Positions 14,048-20,278 of a DNA stretch of 24,521 bases are shown here, one piece after another (position 1 is the first letter of the stretch; each line of letters opens with the position of its first letter). Location: contig CAKRNO010000020.1 in NCBI GenBank assembly GCA_934371135.1, positions 1-24,521 on the forward strand, in the 5' to 3' direction. Below the pieces are notes generated by a model that saw nothing but the letters and a program-made list of their open reading frames with translations, had not been told where the DNA came from and did no database searches. The DNA is from an uncultured Eubacteriales bacterium. GTDB taxonomy: Bacteria; Bacillota; Clostridia; Oscillospirales; CAG-272. The translations under genes were made by a program, and so were the position numbers.

Positions 14048-15448
14048 TCATTCTTGGGGTTGCGGTTCGTGATATGTCTTTCCGGCGAGCCGGATAAGCA
14101 GTTGTCTGTAAGCCTCGGCGCGCTCCCGGTAGGAGCCGAACGCGTCGAACGAGGCGGCGGCGGGGGAGAGCACGAGCGTCCCGCCCGGGGGCGTTTCGTC
14201 CAGCGCCGCCTCCACCGCGGCGGAAAAGTCGCGTATGTAGCGGCTCGGCGGGCGGTCGCCCGCCCCGGCATTGCTCCGGGCGGTACTGCCCGTATCGGCG
14301 GCGCCTCCTGCGGTATCCCCCGCCCGGGCACCGTCCCCCGCCGTTGGTATTTCCTCCCCGGTGAGGAGCGCCGCACGCATTTCCTCCCCCGCTTCACCGA
14401 AGAAGATGACCGCGGCGGCGTACCGCCGGAGTGCGTCGGCGAGGGGGGCGAGCGCGAGATTTTTGTTTCGCCCGCCGGCGAGCACGGTCACCCGCCCCGG
14501 GAACGCCGAGAGCGTCGCCGCCGTGCGGGCGGGGGTCGTGTCAATGGAGGAGTCGTAGCAGTGCACGCCCCGGAACACGCCGAGGTATTCGCACCGGTGC
14601 TCCACACCGCGGAAGGCGGCGACGACCGTCGAGACGGCGACCGCCGGCGCCCCCGTGAGGGCGGCGGCGCACAGCATATCCTCTGCGAGGCAGGCAGCCC
14701 GTGTGTAGAGCGACGAGAGCGGCGCGAGCCGCTCCTCTCCCCGCATGAGGTACCCGCCCCCGACGTGGTAATTGGCGTTTTCGACCGTGCCGGAAAAGGT
14801 GAGTGAGGGGAACTCGGGGGCGATCGCCCCGCGCGCGTTCTGCACGCGGCGGGCGGCGTTTTCGAGGATGTGCCGCTTCGCCCGGCGGTACTCTGCCATG
14901 TCGCGGTGCCAGTCGAGGTGGTTCTCCGTGAGGTTGGTCACCGCCGCACCGGCGAGGCGCGGCGAAAAGGTCATGAGCTGAAAGCTGGAGAGCTCCAGCA
15001 CCACGCGGTCGGTCGGCAGCATCTCGGCGAGGTGCGGCAGGAGTGAGGTGCCGATATTGCCCCCGAGCCAGACGCGATAGCCCATCGCCCGCAGGAGCCG
15101 GGCGGCGAGGGTGGCGGTCGTGGTTTTGCCGTCGCTCCCCGTCACGCCGTAGATAGGCGCCGGTGCACGGGCACACACCCATTCGATCTCTCCCGTCAGC
15201 TTTGCCCCGCCTGCGACGGCGCGGGCGATGGGCGGAAGATCGGGGCGCACCCCGGGGGAGCGCACGAGGTACTCCTCGCGGATGGTCTCCCACGCGTCGG
15301 TGACGCGCACCCCGGGGAAGCGCTCCCGCACGGTATCGGTCTCCCCCGGTCGGACATAGACCGTGAAATCGGTCTCTCCGCGGGTAAACAGATCCTGAAT
15401 GACGGACTGTGCGGACAACCCGCACCCGAGGATGGCATAGGACGGCAT
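14048..15448 (-). CDS. murD: UDP-N-acetylmuramoyl-alanine--D-glutamate ligase (MurD)
   Basis: MurD adds D-glutamate to UDP-MurNAc-L-Ala in cytoplasmic peptidoglycan precursor synthesis. The 466-residue protein has a Rossmann N-domain (SYAILGCGLSAQSVIQDL), an ATP-binding loop GVTGSDGKTTTA (101-112), ELSSFQL (152-158), NLTENHLDWH, the presumed carbamylated Lys191 in RRAKRHI, EHRCEYLG, YDSSIDTTPART, LAGGRNKN and LVLSPAAASFDAFGSYRERAEAY. The DSSIDTTP form resembles clostridial MurD rather than the E. coli DSKATN form. A low-complexity Gly/Ala/Thr/Asp stretch (about 367-401) interrupts the C-terminal domain. The frame continues upstream to 15721, but GGAGG before 15448 and the family N-terminus fix this start. 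Confidence 0.95.
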   Translation of the reverse strand: MPSYAILGCGLSAQSVIQDLFTRGETDFTVYVRPGETDTVRERFPGVRVTDAWETIREEYLVRSPGVRPDLPPIARAVAGGAKLTGEIEWVCARAPAPIYGVTGSDGKTTTATLAARLLRAMGYRVWLGGNIGTSLLPHLAEMLPTDRVVLELSSFQLMTFSPRLAGAAVTNLTENHLDWHRDMAEYRRAKRHILENAARRVQNARGAIAPEFPSLTFSGTVENANYHVGGGYLMRGEERLAPLSSLYTRAACLAEDMLCAAALTGAPAVAVSTVVAAFRGVEHRCEYLGVFRGVHCYDSSIDTTPARTAATLSAFPGRVTVLAGGRNKNLALAPLADALRRYAAAVIFFGEAGEEMRAALLTGEEIPTAGDGARAGDTAGGAADTGSTARSNAGAGDRPPSRYIRDFSAAVEAALDETPPGGTLVLSPAAASFDAFGSYRERAEAYRQLLIRLAGKTYHEPQPQE

Positions 15449-15570
15449 AGCGGCTACCTCCGACGCAAAATTCCGTGTTCGTCCGTTTCCTGTCGTCGAT
15501 CCGTTTCCTTGCCGTCCGGATTTTGTTACGCCCGCGTGCTTCCGCGCGCGGCGCACACATTCTCTGTATA
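15449..15570 (-). other. Gene-free leader of murD
   Basis: About 120 bases lie between the predicted transcription start and the murD ATG. It carries a short GC-rich self-complementary stretch (near 15525-15555) and the TCGGAGGTAG ribosome site. I see no riboswitch signature, ORF or terminator in it. Confidence 0.4.
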
Positions 15571-15574
15571 GACC

Positions 15575-15603
15575 ATTATATGAAATAAACCGGAAAAATG
15601 CAA
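15575..15603 (-). promoter_or_regulatory. Promoter of the murD operon
   Basis: On the minus strand there is TTGCAT (15603-15598), a 17-base spacer and a perfect TATAAT (15580-15575), set in the only AT-rich patch of this intergenic region. Confidence 0.85.
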
Positions 15604-15670
15604 CCCCGCCGGAAAATTTACATTTTGCGTGTGCGCACGCACCCGTGCCGGAGCCGCGGGGACAAAGGAA

Positions 15671-15696
15671 CCCCCGTGCGGAGGACCGCACGGGGG
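15671..15696 (-). terminator. Terminator of the adenine deaminase gene
   Basis: An 11-bp perfect GC stem CCCCCGTGCGG/CCGCACGGGGG with a 4-base loop is followed on the minus strand by TTCCTTTG. It lies 54 bases after the adenine deaminase stop and before the murD promoter. Confidence 0.72.
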
Positions 15697-15749
15697 AGGA
15701 ATCTCTCCGCAGGGGAGACATCGGCGTAAAACGGACGGAGAGGTGCCGG

Positions 15750-17549
15750 TTATTGCGGCTCCTCCTCGATGAGATCCATCATGCGGAAGGTGCGGCAATC
15801 GACGAGTCCGCGGTTGGTCAGGCGGATCTCCGGCAGGCAGGCGAGCGGGATGAGCGCCATGGTCATGAACGGCGAGGGGAGCGTGCAGCCCAGCGCCCGC
15901 CATGCGTCCTCGAGGGCGGAGACGCGGGCGTCCATCTCCTCGGCGGAGATGTCGTTCATGAGCCCCGCGATGGGCAGCGGCACGAGCCCGAGCACCTTCC
16001 CGTCGCGCACGGCGACGAGACCCCCGCCGCATTCAATCAGCGTATTGACGGCGAGCACCATGTCCGCGTCGTTCGACCCGACGACGAGCAGGTTGTGCGC
16101 GTCATGGGCGACCGTCTGGGCGAGCGCGCCGTTCCGGATGCCGAAGCCCTTGACGAAGCCACGACCGACCGTGCCGGTGCCGTGATGGCGCTCAAAGACG
16201 CAGGCTTTGAGGATGTCGTTTTCCCCGTCGGCTTTGAGCTCGCCCCCCTCGGCAGTCATTTGCACGAGGCGGTCATAGGAGCCGACCCGCGCCGGGATGA
16301 CCTCGAGGACGTGGACCTTCACCGTCCCGGTCGCCGGGATGCGGAGATCCTTTTCCGTGATCGGCGCGAGGTGTACCGTGTTCCGCGCGGCGTCAGGATA
16401 GGTGTAGGGGGCTGTGGTCACAAGCATCTTTCCGCCCCGTGCGACGAGCACCCCGTCGATGAACACCTCGTCCACCCGGCAGGTGTCGAGGTCGGTGAGG
16501 AGCACCATGTCGGCGCATTTGGAGGGTGCGACGGAGCCGAACTCTGCGTCCATGCCGAAGCACTGCGCCACGTTGATCGTCACCATCTGGATGGCGGTCA
16601 CGGGGTCGATCCCCTCCTCGACGGCGCGGCGGACGATGTGGTCGAGGTGCCCCTCGCCGATGAGCGTGTGCGGGTGGGTATCGTCCGAGATGAGGCAGGC
16701 ATAGCGGCTGTCGACCGTGTGCTGTGTCACCGCCTTCGCCACCTCGGCGAGGTCGTGCCAGGCAGACCCCTCGCGGAGCATCGCATACATCCCGCGGCGC
16801 ATCTTTTCGAGCGCCGACAGCTCGGTCGTGGATTCATGGCAGCAGCGCACCCCGGCGGCGATATAGGCGTTCAGCGCCGCGCCCGTGTCGGGGACGGAGA
16901 AATGCCCGGTGACGGTCTTCCCCGCCGCGAGGGTCGCCGCCACGATATCGTGCGTGGGCTCCGCCGATGCGAGGATCCCCGGGAAGTTCATCATCTCCCC
17001 GAGCCCGACGCACCCGTCCCAGGTCATGGTCTCGGCGACGTCGGCGGCATCGATCTTCGCGCCCGTGTCCTCGAAGCCGGGGACGGCGGGGACGCAGGAG
17101 GGCGTCGTCATCATGGCTTTGAGGGGCGTTCTTGCGGCGTCCTCCATCATGTAGCGCACGCCGTCGAGCCCGAGGACGTTACAGATCTCATGCGGGTCAT
17201 AGTAGATGCCCGCCGTGCCGTGCGGGATCACCGCCCGCGCGTATTCGCGCGCCGTGAGCATCGAGGACTCAATGTGGATGTGCCCGTCGAGGAACGCCGG
17301 CGCGAGGTATTTGCCTGTGGCGTCGATGACAGTCGTCCCCTCCCCGATCGAGGCGGAGACATCGCCGATGGCGGCGATCCGCCCGCAGGCGACGGCGACG
17401 TCATATCCGTCGAGCAGCTCCCGCGTGCAGACGTTGACGAGCTTTGCCCCGCGGATGACGAGGTCGGCGGGCTTTCTGCCCATCGCGACGTCGGCGAGCG
17501 TGCGGGTACATTCGGTGAGCGGTACCTTACAGAACTTGTTTTGCATCAT
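15750..17549 (-). CDS. ade: Adenine deaminase (AdeC/Ade, amidohydrolase family)
   Basis: This enzyme converts adenine to hypoxanthine and ammonia for purine salvage. The 599-residue protein has the full family layout: an N-terminal beta-sandwich start (ADLVIRGAKLVNVCTREL), the metal-binding DGHIHIESSM (His90, His92), YYDPHEICNVLG (117-128), VGLGEMMNF, HESTTELSALEKMRRGMYAM, ISDDTHPHTL and a C-terminal deaminase domain with HNLLVVGSNDADM and GGGLVAV. The two tandem ATGs at 17549 and 17546 follow AGGGGG; the first is taken. It lies downstream of a short leader ORF and an intrinsic terminator, which suggests control by termination. Confidence 0.95.
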   Translation of the reverse strand: MMQNKFCKVPLTECTRTLADVAMGRKPADLVIRGAKLVNVCTRELLDGYDVAVACGRIAAIGDVSASIGEGTTVIDATGKYLAPAFLDGHIHIESSMLTAREYARAVIPHGTAGIYYDPHEICNVLGLDGVRYMMEDAARTPLKAMMTTPSCVPAVPGFEDTGAKIDAADVAETMTWDGCVGLGEMMNFPGILASAEPTHDIVAATLAAGKTVTGHFSVPDTGAALNAYIAAGVRCCHESTTELSALEKMRRGMYAMLREGSAWHDLAEVAKAVTQHTVDSRYACLISDDTHPHTLIGEGHLDHIVRRAVEEGIDPVTAIQMVTINVAQCFGMDAEFGSVAPSKCADMVLLTDLDTCRVDEVFIDGVLVARGGKMLVTTAPYTYPDAARNTVHLAPITEKDLRIPATGTVKVHVLEVIPARVGSYDRLVQMTAEGGELKADGENDILKACVFERHHGTGTVGRGFVKGFGIRNGALAQTVAHDAHNLLVVGSNDADMVLAVNTLIECGGGLVAVRDGKVLGLVPLPIAGLMNDISAEEMDARVSALEDAWRALGCTLPSPFMTMALIPLACLPEIRLTNRGLVDCRTFRMMDLIEEEPQ

Positions 17550-17585
17550 GTTCCCCCTTTGATTTTGAACGAATATCGGTCGGAT

Positions 17586-17619
17586 AAAAAGAGAAAGCGC
17601 CGCTCCGATGGCGGCACTT
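17586..17619 (-). terminator. Intrinsic terminator between the leader ORF and adenine deaminase
   Basis: On the minus strand, AAGTGCCGC (17619-17611) pairs with GCGGCGCTT (17603-17595), nine pairs with one G-U, around a 7-base loop and followed by TCTCTTTTTA. The hairpin starts exactly at the leader ORF stop codon (17621-17619) and lies about 37 bases before the adenine deaminase start. Confidence 0.8.
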
Positions 17620-17741
17620 CACAAAACGGACAGGAGACGGGAGACAGAGCGGGCGCTGCGGCGCGCGGGCGCGCACTCCGGGCGGGAGGTGTTGTCGCGG
17701 TCAGACCGGCAAAAGCGGCGCATCGGAAACGAAAGCTTCAT
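17619..17741 (-). CDS. 40-residue Arg/Ser-rich leader peptide or small protein
   Basis: The ORF starts MKLSFPMRRFCRSDRD and ends SRLLSVL, with 9 Arg and 7 Ser in 40 residues. It has a good GGGAGG ribosome site nine bases before the ATG, about 20 bases after the predicted transcription start of a perfect promoter. Its TGA abuts an intrinsic terminator hairpin. This promoter, short ORF, terminator and enzyme gene order is the layout of a translated attenuator. It may instead be an independent small gene with its own terminator, or a chance ORF. I do not recognise the sequence. Confidence 0.5.
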   Translation of the reverse strand: MKLSFPMRRFCRSDRDNTSRPECAPARRSARSVSRLLSVL

Positions 17742-17771
17742 GGGGTAAGCCCTCCCTGCTCTGATAGCGTT

Positions 17772-17801
17772 ATTATAGCGGATTTTCCCCCCGGCTGTCA
17801 A
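17772..17801 (-). promoter_or_regulatory. Consensus promoter of the leader ORF/adenine deaminase unit
   Basis: On the minus strand there is TTGACA (17801-17796), an 18-base spacer and TATAAT (17777-17772), both hexamers perfect. It is the only promoter-like sequence between rnpB and adenine deaminase, giving a leader of about 215 bases. Confidence 0.85.
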
Positions 17802-17869
17802 CTGCCGTTTTCTCCGAATTTTGCCGGGGATGGCTCCCCGTTTTTGCGCAAATTGAGACAAAACGGCAG

Positions 17870-17901
17870 CCCGCCGCCGGGGGCAATGCCCCGGCGGCGG
17901 G
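17870..17901 (-). terminator. Terminator after RNase P RNA
   Basis: A 13-bp perfect GC stem CCCGCCGCCGGGG/CCCCGGCGGCGGG has a 6-base loop. It is followed on the minus strand by CTGCCGTTTTGTC. It lies about 30 bases past the RNase P RNA 3' helix. Confidence 0.75.
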
Positions 17902-17930
17902 TTTACGGCACAAAGCCGCGGAAAACAAGG

Positions 17931-18313
17931 AACGGAATCAGACTTGTAAGCCGGGTTCTGTGGACGCTTGCGCGAACCGCAGTCATCTATCTTCACATAC
18001 CGTTACCGGCATGTTCAGGGTGCAGAGCACCCCTGCCGCCAACAGGATTCCGGCGGGGACCGTAGCGTTTCCGCTCTCCCGTAGGCGTTGCTTCGGATAG
18101 GGTTTACAGACCCTCTGTGTTACCACAGAGCGTGGTGAGCTCTTACCTCGCCTTTCCACCCTTACCGCTTGCGCGGCGGTATATTTCTGTTGCACTCTCC
18201 CGGAGGTTACCCTCGGCGGATGTTATCCGTTATCCTTCCCTGTGAAGCCCGGACTTTCCTCACGGTACGACCTTTCGGCATGATACCGCGCGACTGCACC
18301 GTCTGGTTCCGCC
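17931..18313 (-). ncRNA. rnpB: RNase P RNA, bacterial class A
   Basis: RNase P RNA is the catalytic subunit that matures tRNA 5' ends. On the minus strand the universally conserved segments appear in order: GAGGAAAGTCCGGGC near the 5' end, AGTGCAACAGAAA, AAGGGTGGAAAGGCGAGGTA with AGAGCTCACC, GTAAACCC, and GATAGATGACTG then ACAGAACCCGGCTTAC at the 3' end. The terminal helix P1 pairs CGGAACCAGAC with GTCTGATTCCG with one mismatch, which sets the ends. The layout fits class A (ancestral) RNA, not the Bacillus class B. Ends are accurate to a few bases. Confidence 0.96.
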
Positions 18314-18317
18314 TGTG

Positions 18318-18346
18318 ATTATAGCCGTTTTACGCCTGCTTGTCAA
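18318..18346 (-). promoter_or_regulatory. Consensus promoter of rnpB
   Basis: On the minus strand there is TTGACA (18346-18341), a 17-base spacer and TATAAT (18323-18318), all perfect. The -35 box lies inside the last codons of thiT, whose stop is at 18330-18332. Confidence 0.92.
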
Positions 18347-19175
18347 GGGTGTCGGTGCCCTCCCCGTCATGTGCCCGGAGCTTCAGCCCGACGAGCAGGA
18401 AGGCGGTGAAGACAACGGCGACGACGAGGCTGACGATGAGGACGGGGACCCAGATGCCGCTCGTGCCGATGAGGGTGATTGTAAAGTTGCCCGTTTCGGG
18501 ATCCTGCATGTGCGAGAACAGGGCGACCACGTCGTAGACGATGCCGGCAAGCAGCACGAAGGAGCCGCCGAGGATCATGTATTCGCCGACGCCGAACTTC
18601 CCGCCGACCATGCGGCGGATCTCCACCTCACGGAAGTCGAGGAGCGACGCGAGGTAGAAGGCGGCGAGCGCCGTGACGATGGTCTCGGGGATCATGTAGG
18701 TGGCGTTGTAGGCGAACGAGTAGGCGAGTACGGCGGTCGTCGGGATGGAGAGCCCCGCCCAGACGGTCGCGCCCGAGATGACGTGGCAGATGTACCGGAG
18801 CATACAGGAAAGGACGACCCCGAGGGTGAGCGACCCCGCCTGCGGCAACCCGGTCTTGCGGAACACTCCGGCGAAGCCGATGACGCCGAACGCGAGGAGA
18901 TAATCGAGGAAGATGACGGCGATGACCGACGGAGCCCCCGTCACATAGGTCAGGGTCTTGAGCCCGAGCAGCTGCTGCAGCACGCCGTAGGCGAGACCGC
19001 TCCCGAGCCCCCAGCCGAGCCCGTTACGGTAGGCGATGAGCGCGATCGGCAGCATGGAAGCGAGCGTGACCGACCCGCCGTAGGGCAGATCCGCGAGCTT
19101 CAGGAGACTGAGGACGGTGGCGAGCGCGATCATGATGGCGCTTTCCACCAGTTTGCGTGTTTTTGTGTGTTCCAT
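18330..19175 (-). CDS. thiT: Thiamine transporter substrate-binding subunit ThiT (ECF S component), extended
   Basis: ThiT captures thiamine for an energy-coupling factor transporter; the shared EcfA/A'/T module is not in this window. From the ATG at 19175 (after CGGAGGTG) the protein is 281 residues, about 80 longer than usual. The core (1-182) has six membrane helices and ligand-site motifs: YGGSVTLASMLPI, GLKTLTY, FLDYLLAF, CHVISGATVWAG and YSFAYNATYMIPE. The extra tail holds two further likely membrane segments (about 199-221 and 241-266). A TPP riboswitch directly upstream confirms the substrate. Confidence 0.93.
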   Translation of the reverse strand: MEHTKTRKLVESAIMIALATVLSLLKLADLPYGGSVTLASMLPIALIAYRNGLGWGLGSGLAYGVLQQLLGLKTLTYVTGAPSVIAVIFLDYLLAFGVIGFAGVFRKTGLPQAGSLTLGVVLSCMLRYICHVISGATVWAGLSIPTTAVLAYSFAYNATYMIPETIVTALAAFYLASLLDFREVEIRRMVGGKFGVGEYMILGGSFVLLAGIVYDVVALFSHMQDPETGNFTITLIGTSGIWVPVLIVSLVVAVVFTAFLLVGLKLRAHDGEGTDTLDKQA

Positions 19176-19187
19176 GACACACCTCCG

Positions 19188-19223
19188 AAAAATAAAATTG
19201 CCCCACAGAACCTCGTGGGGCAA
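19188..19223 (-). terminator. TPP-riboswitch expression-platform terminator
   Basis: TTGCCCCAC/GTGGGGCAA (9 bp, 8-base loop) is followed on the minus strand by TTTTATTTTT. It lies between the TPP aptamer and the thiT Shine-Dalgarno, so ligand binding is expected to stop transcription before thiT. Confidence 0.92.
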
Positions 19224-19247
19224 TCAATTTCATATCAAGTGAAATGC

Positions 19248-19326
19248 AACTTCCTACGACGGTATAACCCGTATCAGGTACGAGGGTTCGGGCTCTCGCC
19301 CGTCTCAGCCTTGCGGCACCCCTGTT
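19248..19326 (-). promoter_or_regulatory. TPP riboswitch aptamer (THI element)
   Basis: On the minus strand the conserved THI blocks occur in order: AGGGGTGCC, GGCTGAGA, a hairpin GGGCGAGAGCCC, ACCCTCGTACCTGATACGGGT, then TACCGTCGTAGGAAGT. These form the two arms that clasp the pyrimidine and diphosphate of thiamine diphosphate. It is a standard aptamer followed by an intrinsic terminator and then thiT. Confidence 0.96.
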
Positions 19327-19354
19327 CCATATTCAATTCTGTCCGGCTGGGTCT

Positions 19355-19382
19355 ATTGTAGCATTTTTTCGACGGTTGTCAA
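19355..19382 (-). promoter_or_regulatory. Promoter of the TPP riboswitch-thiT unit
   Basis: On the minus strand there is TTGACA (19382-19377), a 16-base spacer and TACAAT (19360-19355). The TGA stop codon of thiN (19381-19379) is embedded in the -35 hexamer itself. Confidence 0.85.
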
Positions 19383-20014
19383 GAGAATTCAGGCAAAATG
19401 TTTCCCTCGAAGAAAACGAGCAGTACCCCTGCCCCGACCGAGATCTCCGCCGTCTCCCCGGCGAGGAAATGGTTGGACACCCCGAGCGGAAAGGTGCCGG
19501 AGAGCGTCGCGTCCGAGAGCGGATAGTACACGCCCCGCTCCGAGACGCCCGTCGCCTCCCCGCAGGCGGCAAAGACCGAGAGTGTGCCCGCGGCACCGCG
19601 GGGGAAGGTCAGGCGCGCCCCGTCGGCGATCGCCGCCGTGCGGAAGCCTGCGCCGAAAAGGACCGCCTCCTCATGGCGCCGCGCGCAGTCGGCGAGGAGC
19701 TGATAGTTCGCGTAGGTGTGGTCGGGGCGACCGCCCGTCCCGCCGAGGAGGTAAAACCGGCGGTACCCCCGCTCCCGCCCGATCTTCAGTGCCGCTTCCA
19801 TGTCCGTATCGTCTTTTTCAACCGGCAGGCGGACGATCTCGCCGCCCGTCGGCGCGTGCCCGAGCGAGTCAAAGTCCCCGACCGTGAGCGCAGGGGTCAG
19901 CCCGAGCGCGTGCGCGAGCGTCAGCCCCGCGTCCGCCGCGATTACCAGATCCCCCGCCGCGGGGCGCGGCGGCTCCGAGGGGGTCTCCCCCGCACCGATC
20001 ACATAACAAATCAT
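19379..20014 (-). CDS. thiN: Thiamine pyrophosphokinase
   Basis: This enzyme makes thiamine diphosphate from thiamine and ATP, completing salvage of the thiamine imported by ThiT. The 211-residue protein has the family motifs AADAGLTLAHALGL, VGDFDSLG, EKDDTDMEAAL, LLGGTGGRPDHTYANYQLL and a C-terminal beta domain with SDATLSGTFPLGVSNHF. The frame extends to 20164, but the ATG at 20014 is chosen for its AAGGAGAT site and the MICYVIGAGE start. It has its own promoter about 20 bases upstream and is not itself downstream of the riboswitch. Confidence 0.95.
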   Translation of the reverse strand: MICYVIGAGETPSEPPRPAAGDLVIAADAGLTLAHALGLTPALTVGDFDSLGHAPTGGEIVRLPVEKDDTDMEAALKIGRERGYRRFYLLGGTGGRPDHTYANYQLLADCARRHEEAVLFGAGFRTAAIADGARLTFPRGAAGTLSVFAACGEATGVSERGVYYPLSDATLSGTFPLGVSNHFLAGETAEISVGAGVLLVFFEGNILPEFS

Positions 20015-20033
20015 TGTGTATCTCCTTTTCCCC

Positions 20034-20062
20034 ATCTTACCACGCCGCGGCACCACCGTCAA
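20034..20062 (-). promoter_or_regulatory. Promoter of thiN
   Basis: On the minus strand there is TTGACG (20062-20057), a 17-base spacer and TAAGAT (20039-20034), followed within a few bases by the thiN ribosome site, so the leader is very short. Confidence 0.75.
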
Positions 20063-20194
20063 GGCTCTGCCGCCCGGAGGGGCGGCGCTCCTCCCCGCCC
20101 GGCGGGTGGCATAGCGGCGTGTAGCGCCCGCCGCCCGGTATCTCCCGGAGAAGCCCCCGCGCACCGTTTTTTTACGCCGCGCGACAAAAAAATC

Positions 20195-20222
20195 TTGCTT
20201 TTTTTGTGGAATATGCTATACT
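20195..20222 (+). promoter_or_regulatory. Promoter of typA
   Basis: TTGCTT (20195-20200), a 16-base spacer and TATACT (20217-20222). The -35 lies inside an A/T inverted repeat, ACAAAAAAA (20184-20192) and TTTTTTTGT (20199-20207), whose A-tract could act as an UP element or protein site. Confidence 0.7.
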
Positions 20223-20278
20223 GGTAAAGTTGAAAAAATGAAAGACGCTATTTTTCTATATAGGAAAGAGGTATTACG

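Noticed and set aside
15449..15721. N-terminal extension of murD to 15721
   Set aside because: It would place the promoter and hairpin in coding sequence, and the extension lacks MurD similarity. GGAGG before 15448 gives the standard N-terminus.
17825..17845. Plus-strand hairpin CGGGGA/TCCCCG followed by five T
   Set aside because: It looks like a small terminator, but no plus-strand gene reads into it and the stem is only 6 bp. Kept as a possible antisense signal only.
15645..18065. Long plus-strand open frame (806 codons)
   Set aside because: It is antisense to adenine deaminase and runs into rnpB; composition is typical of shadow frames.
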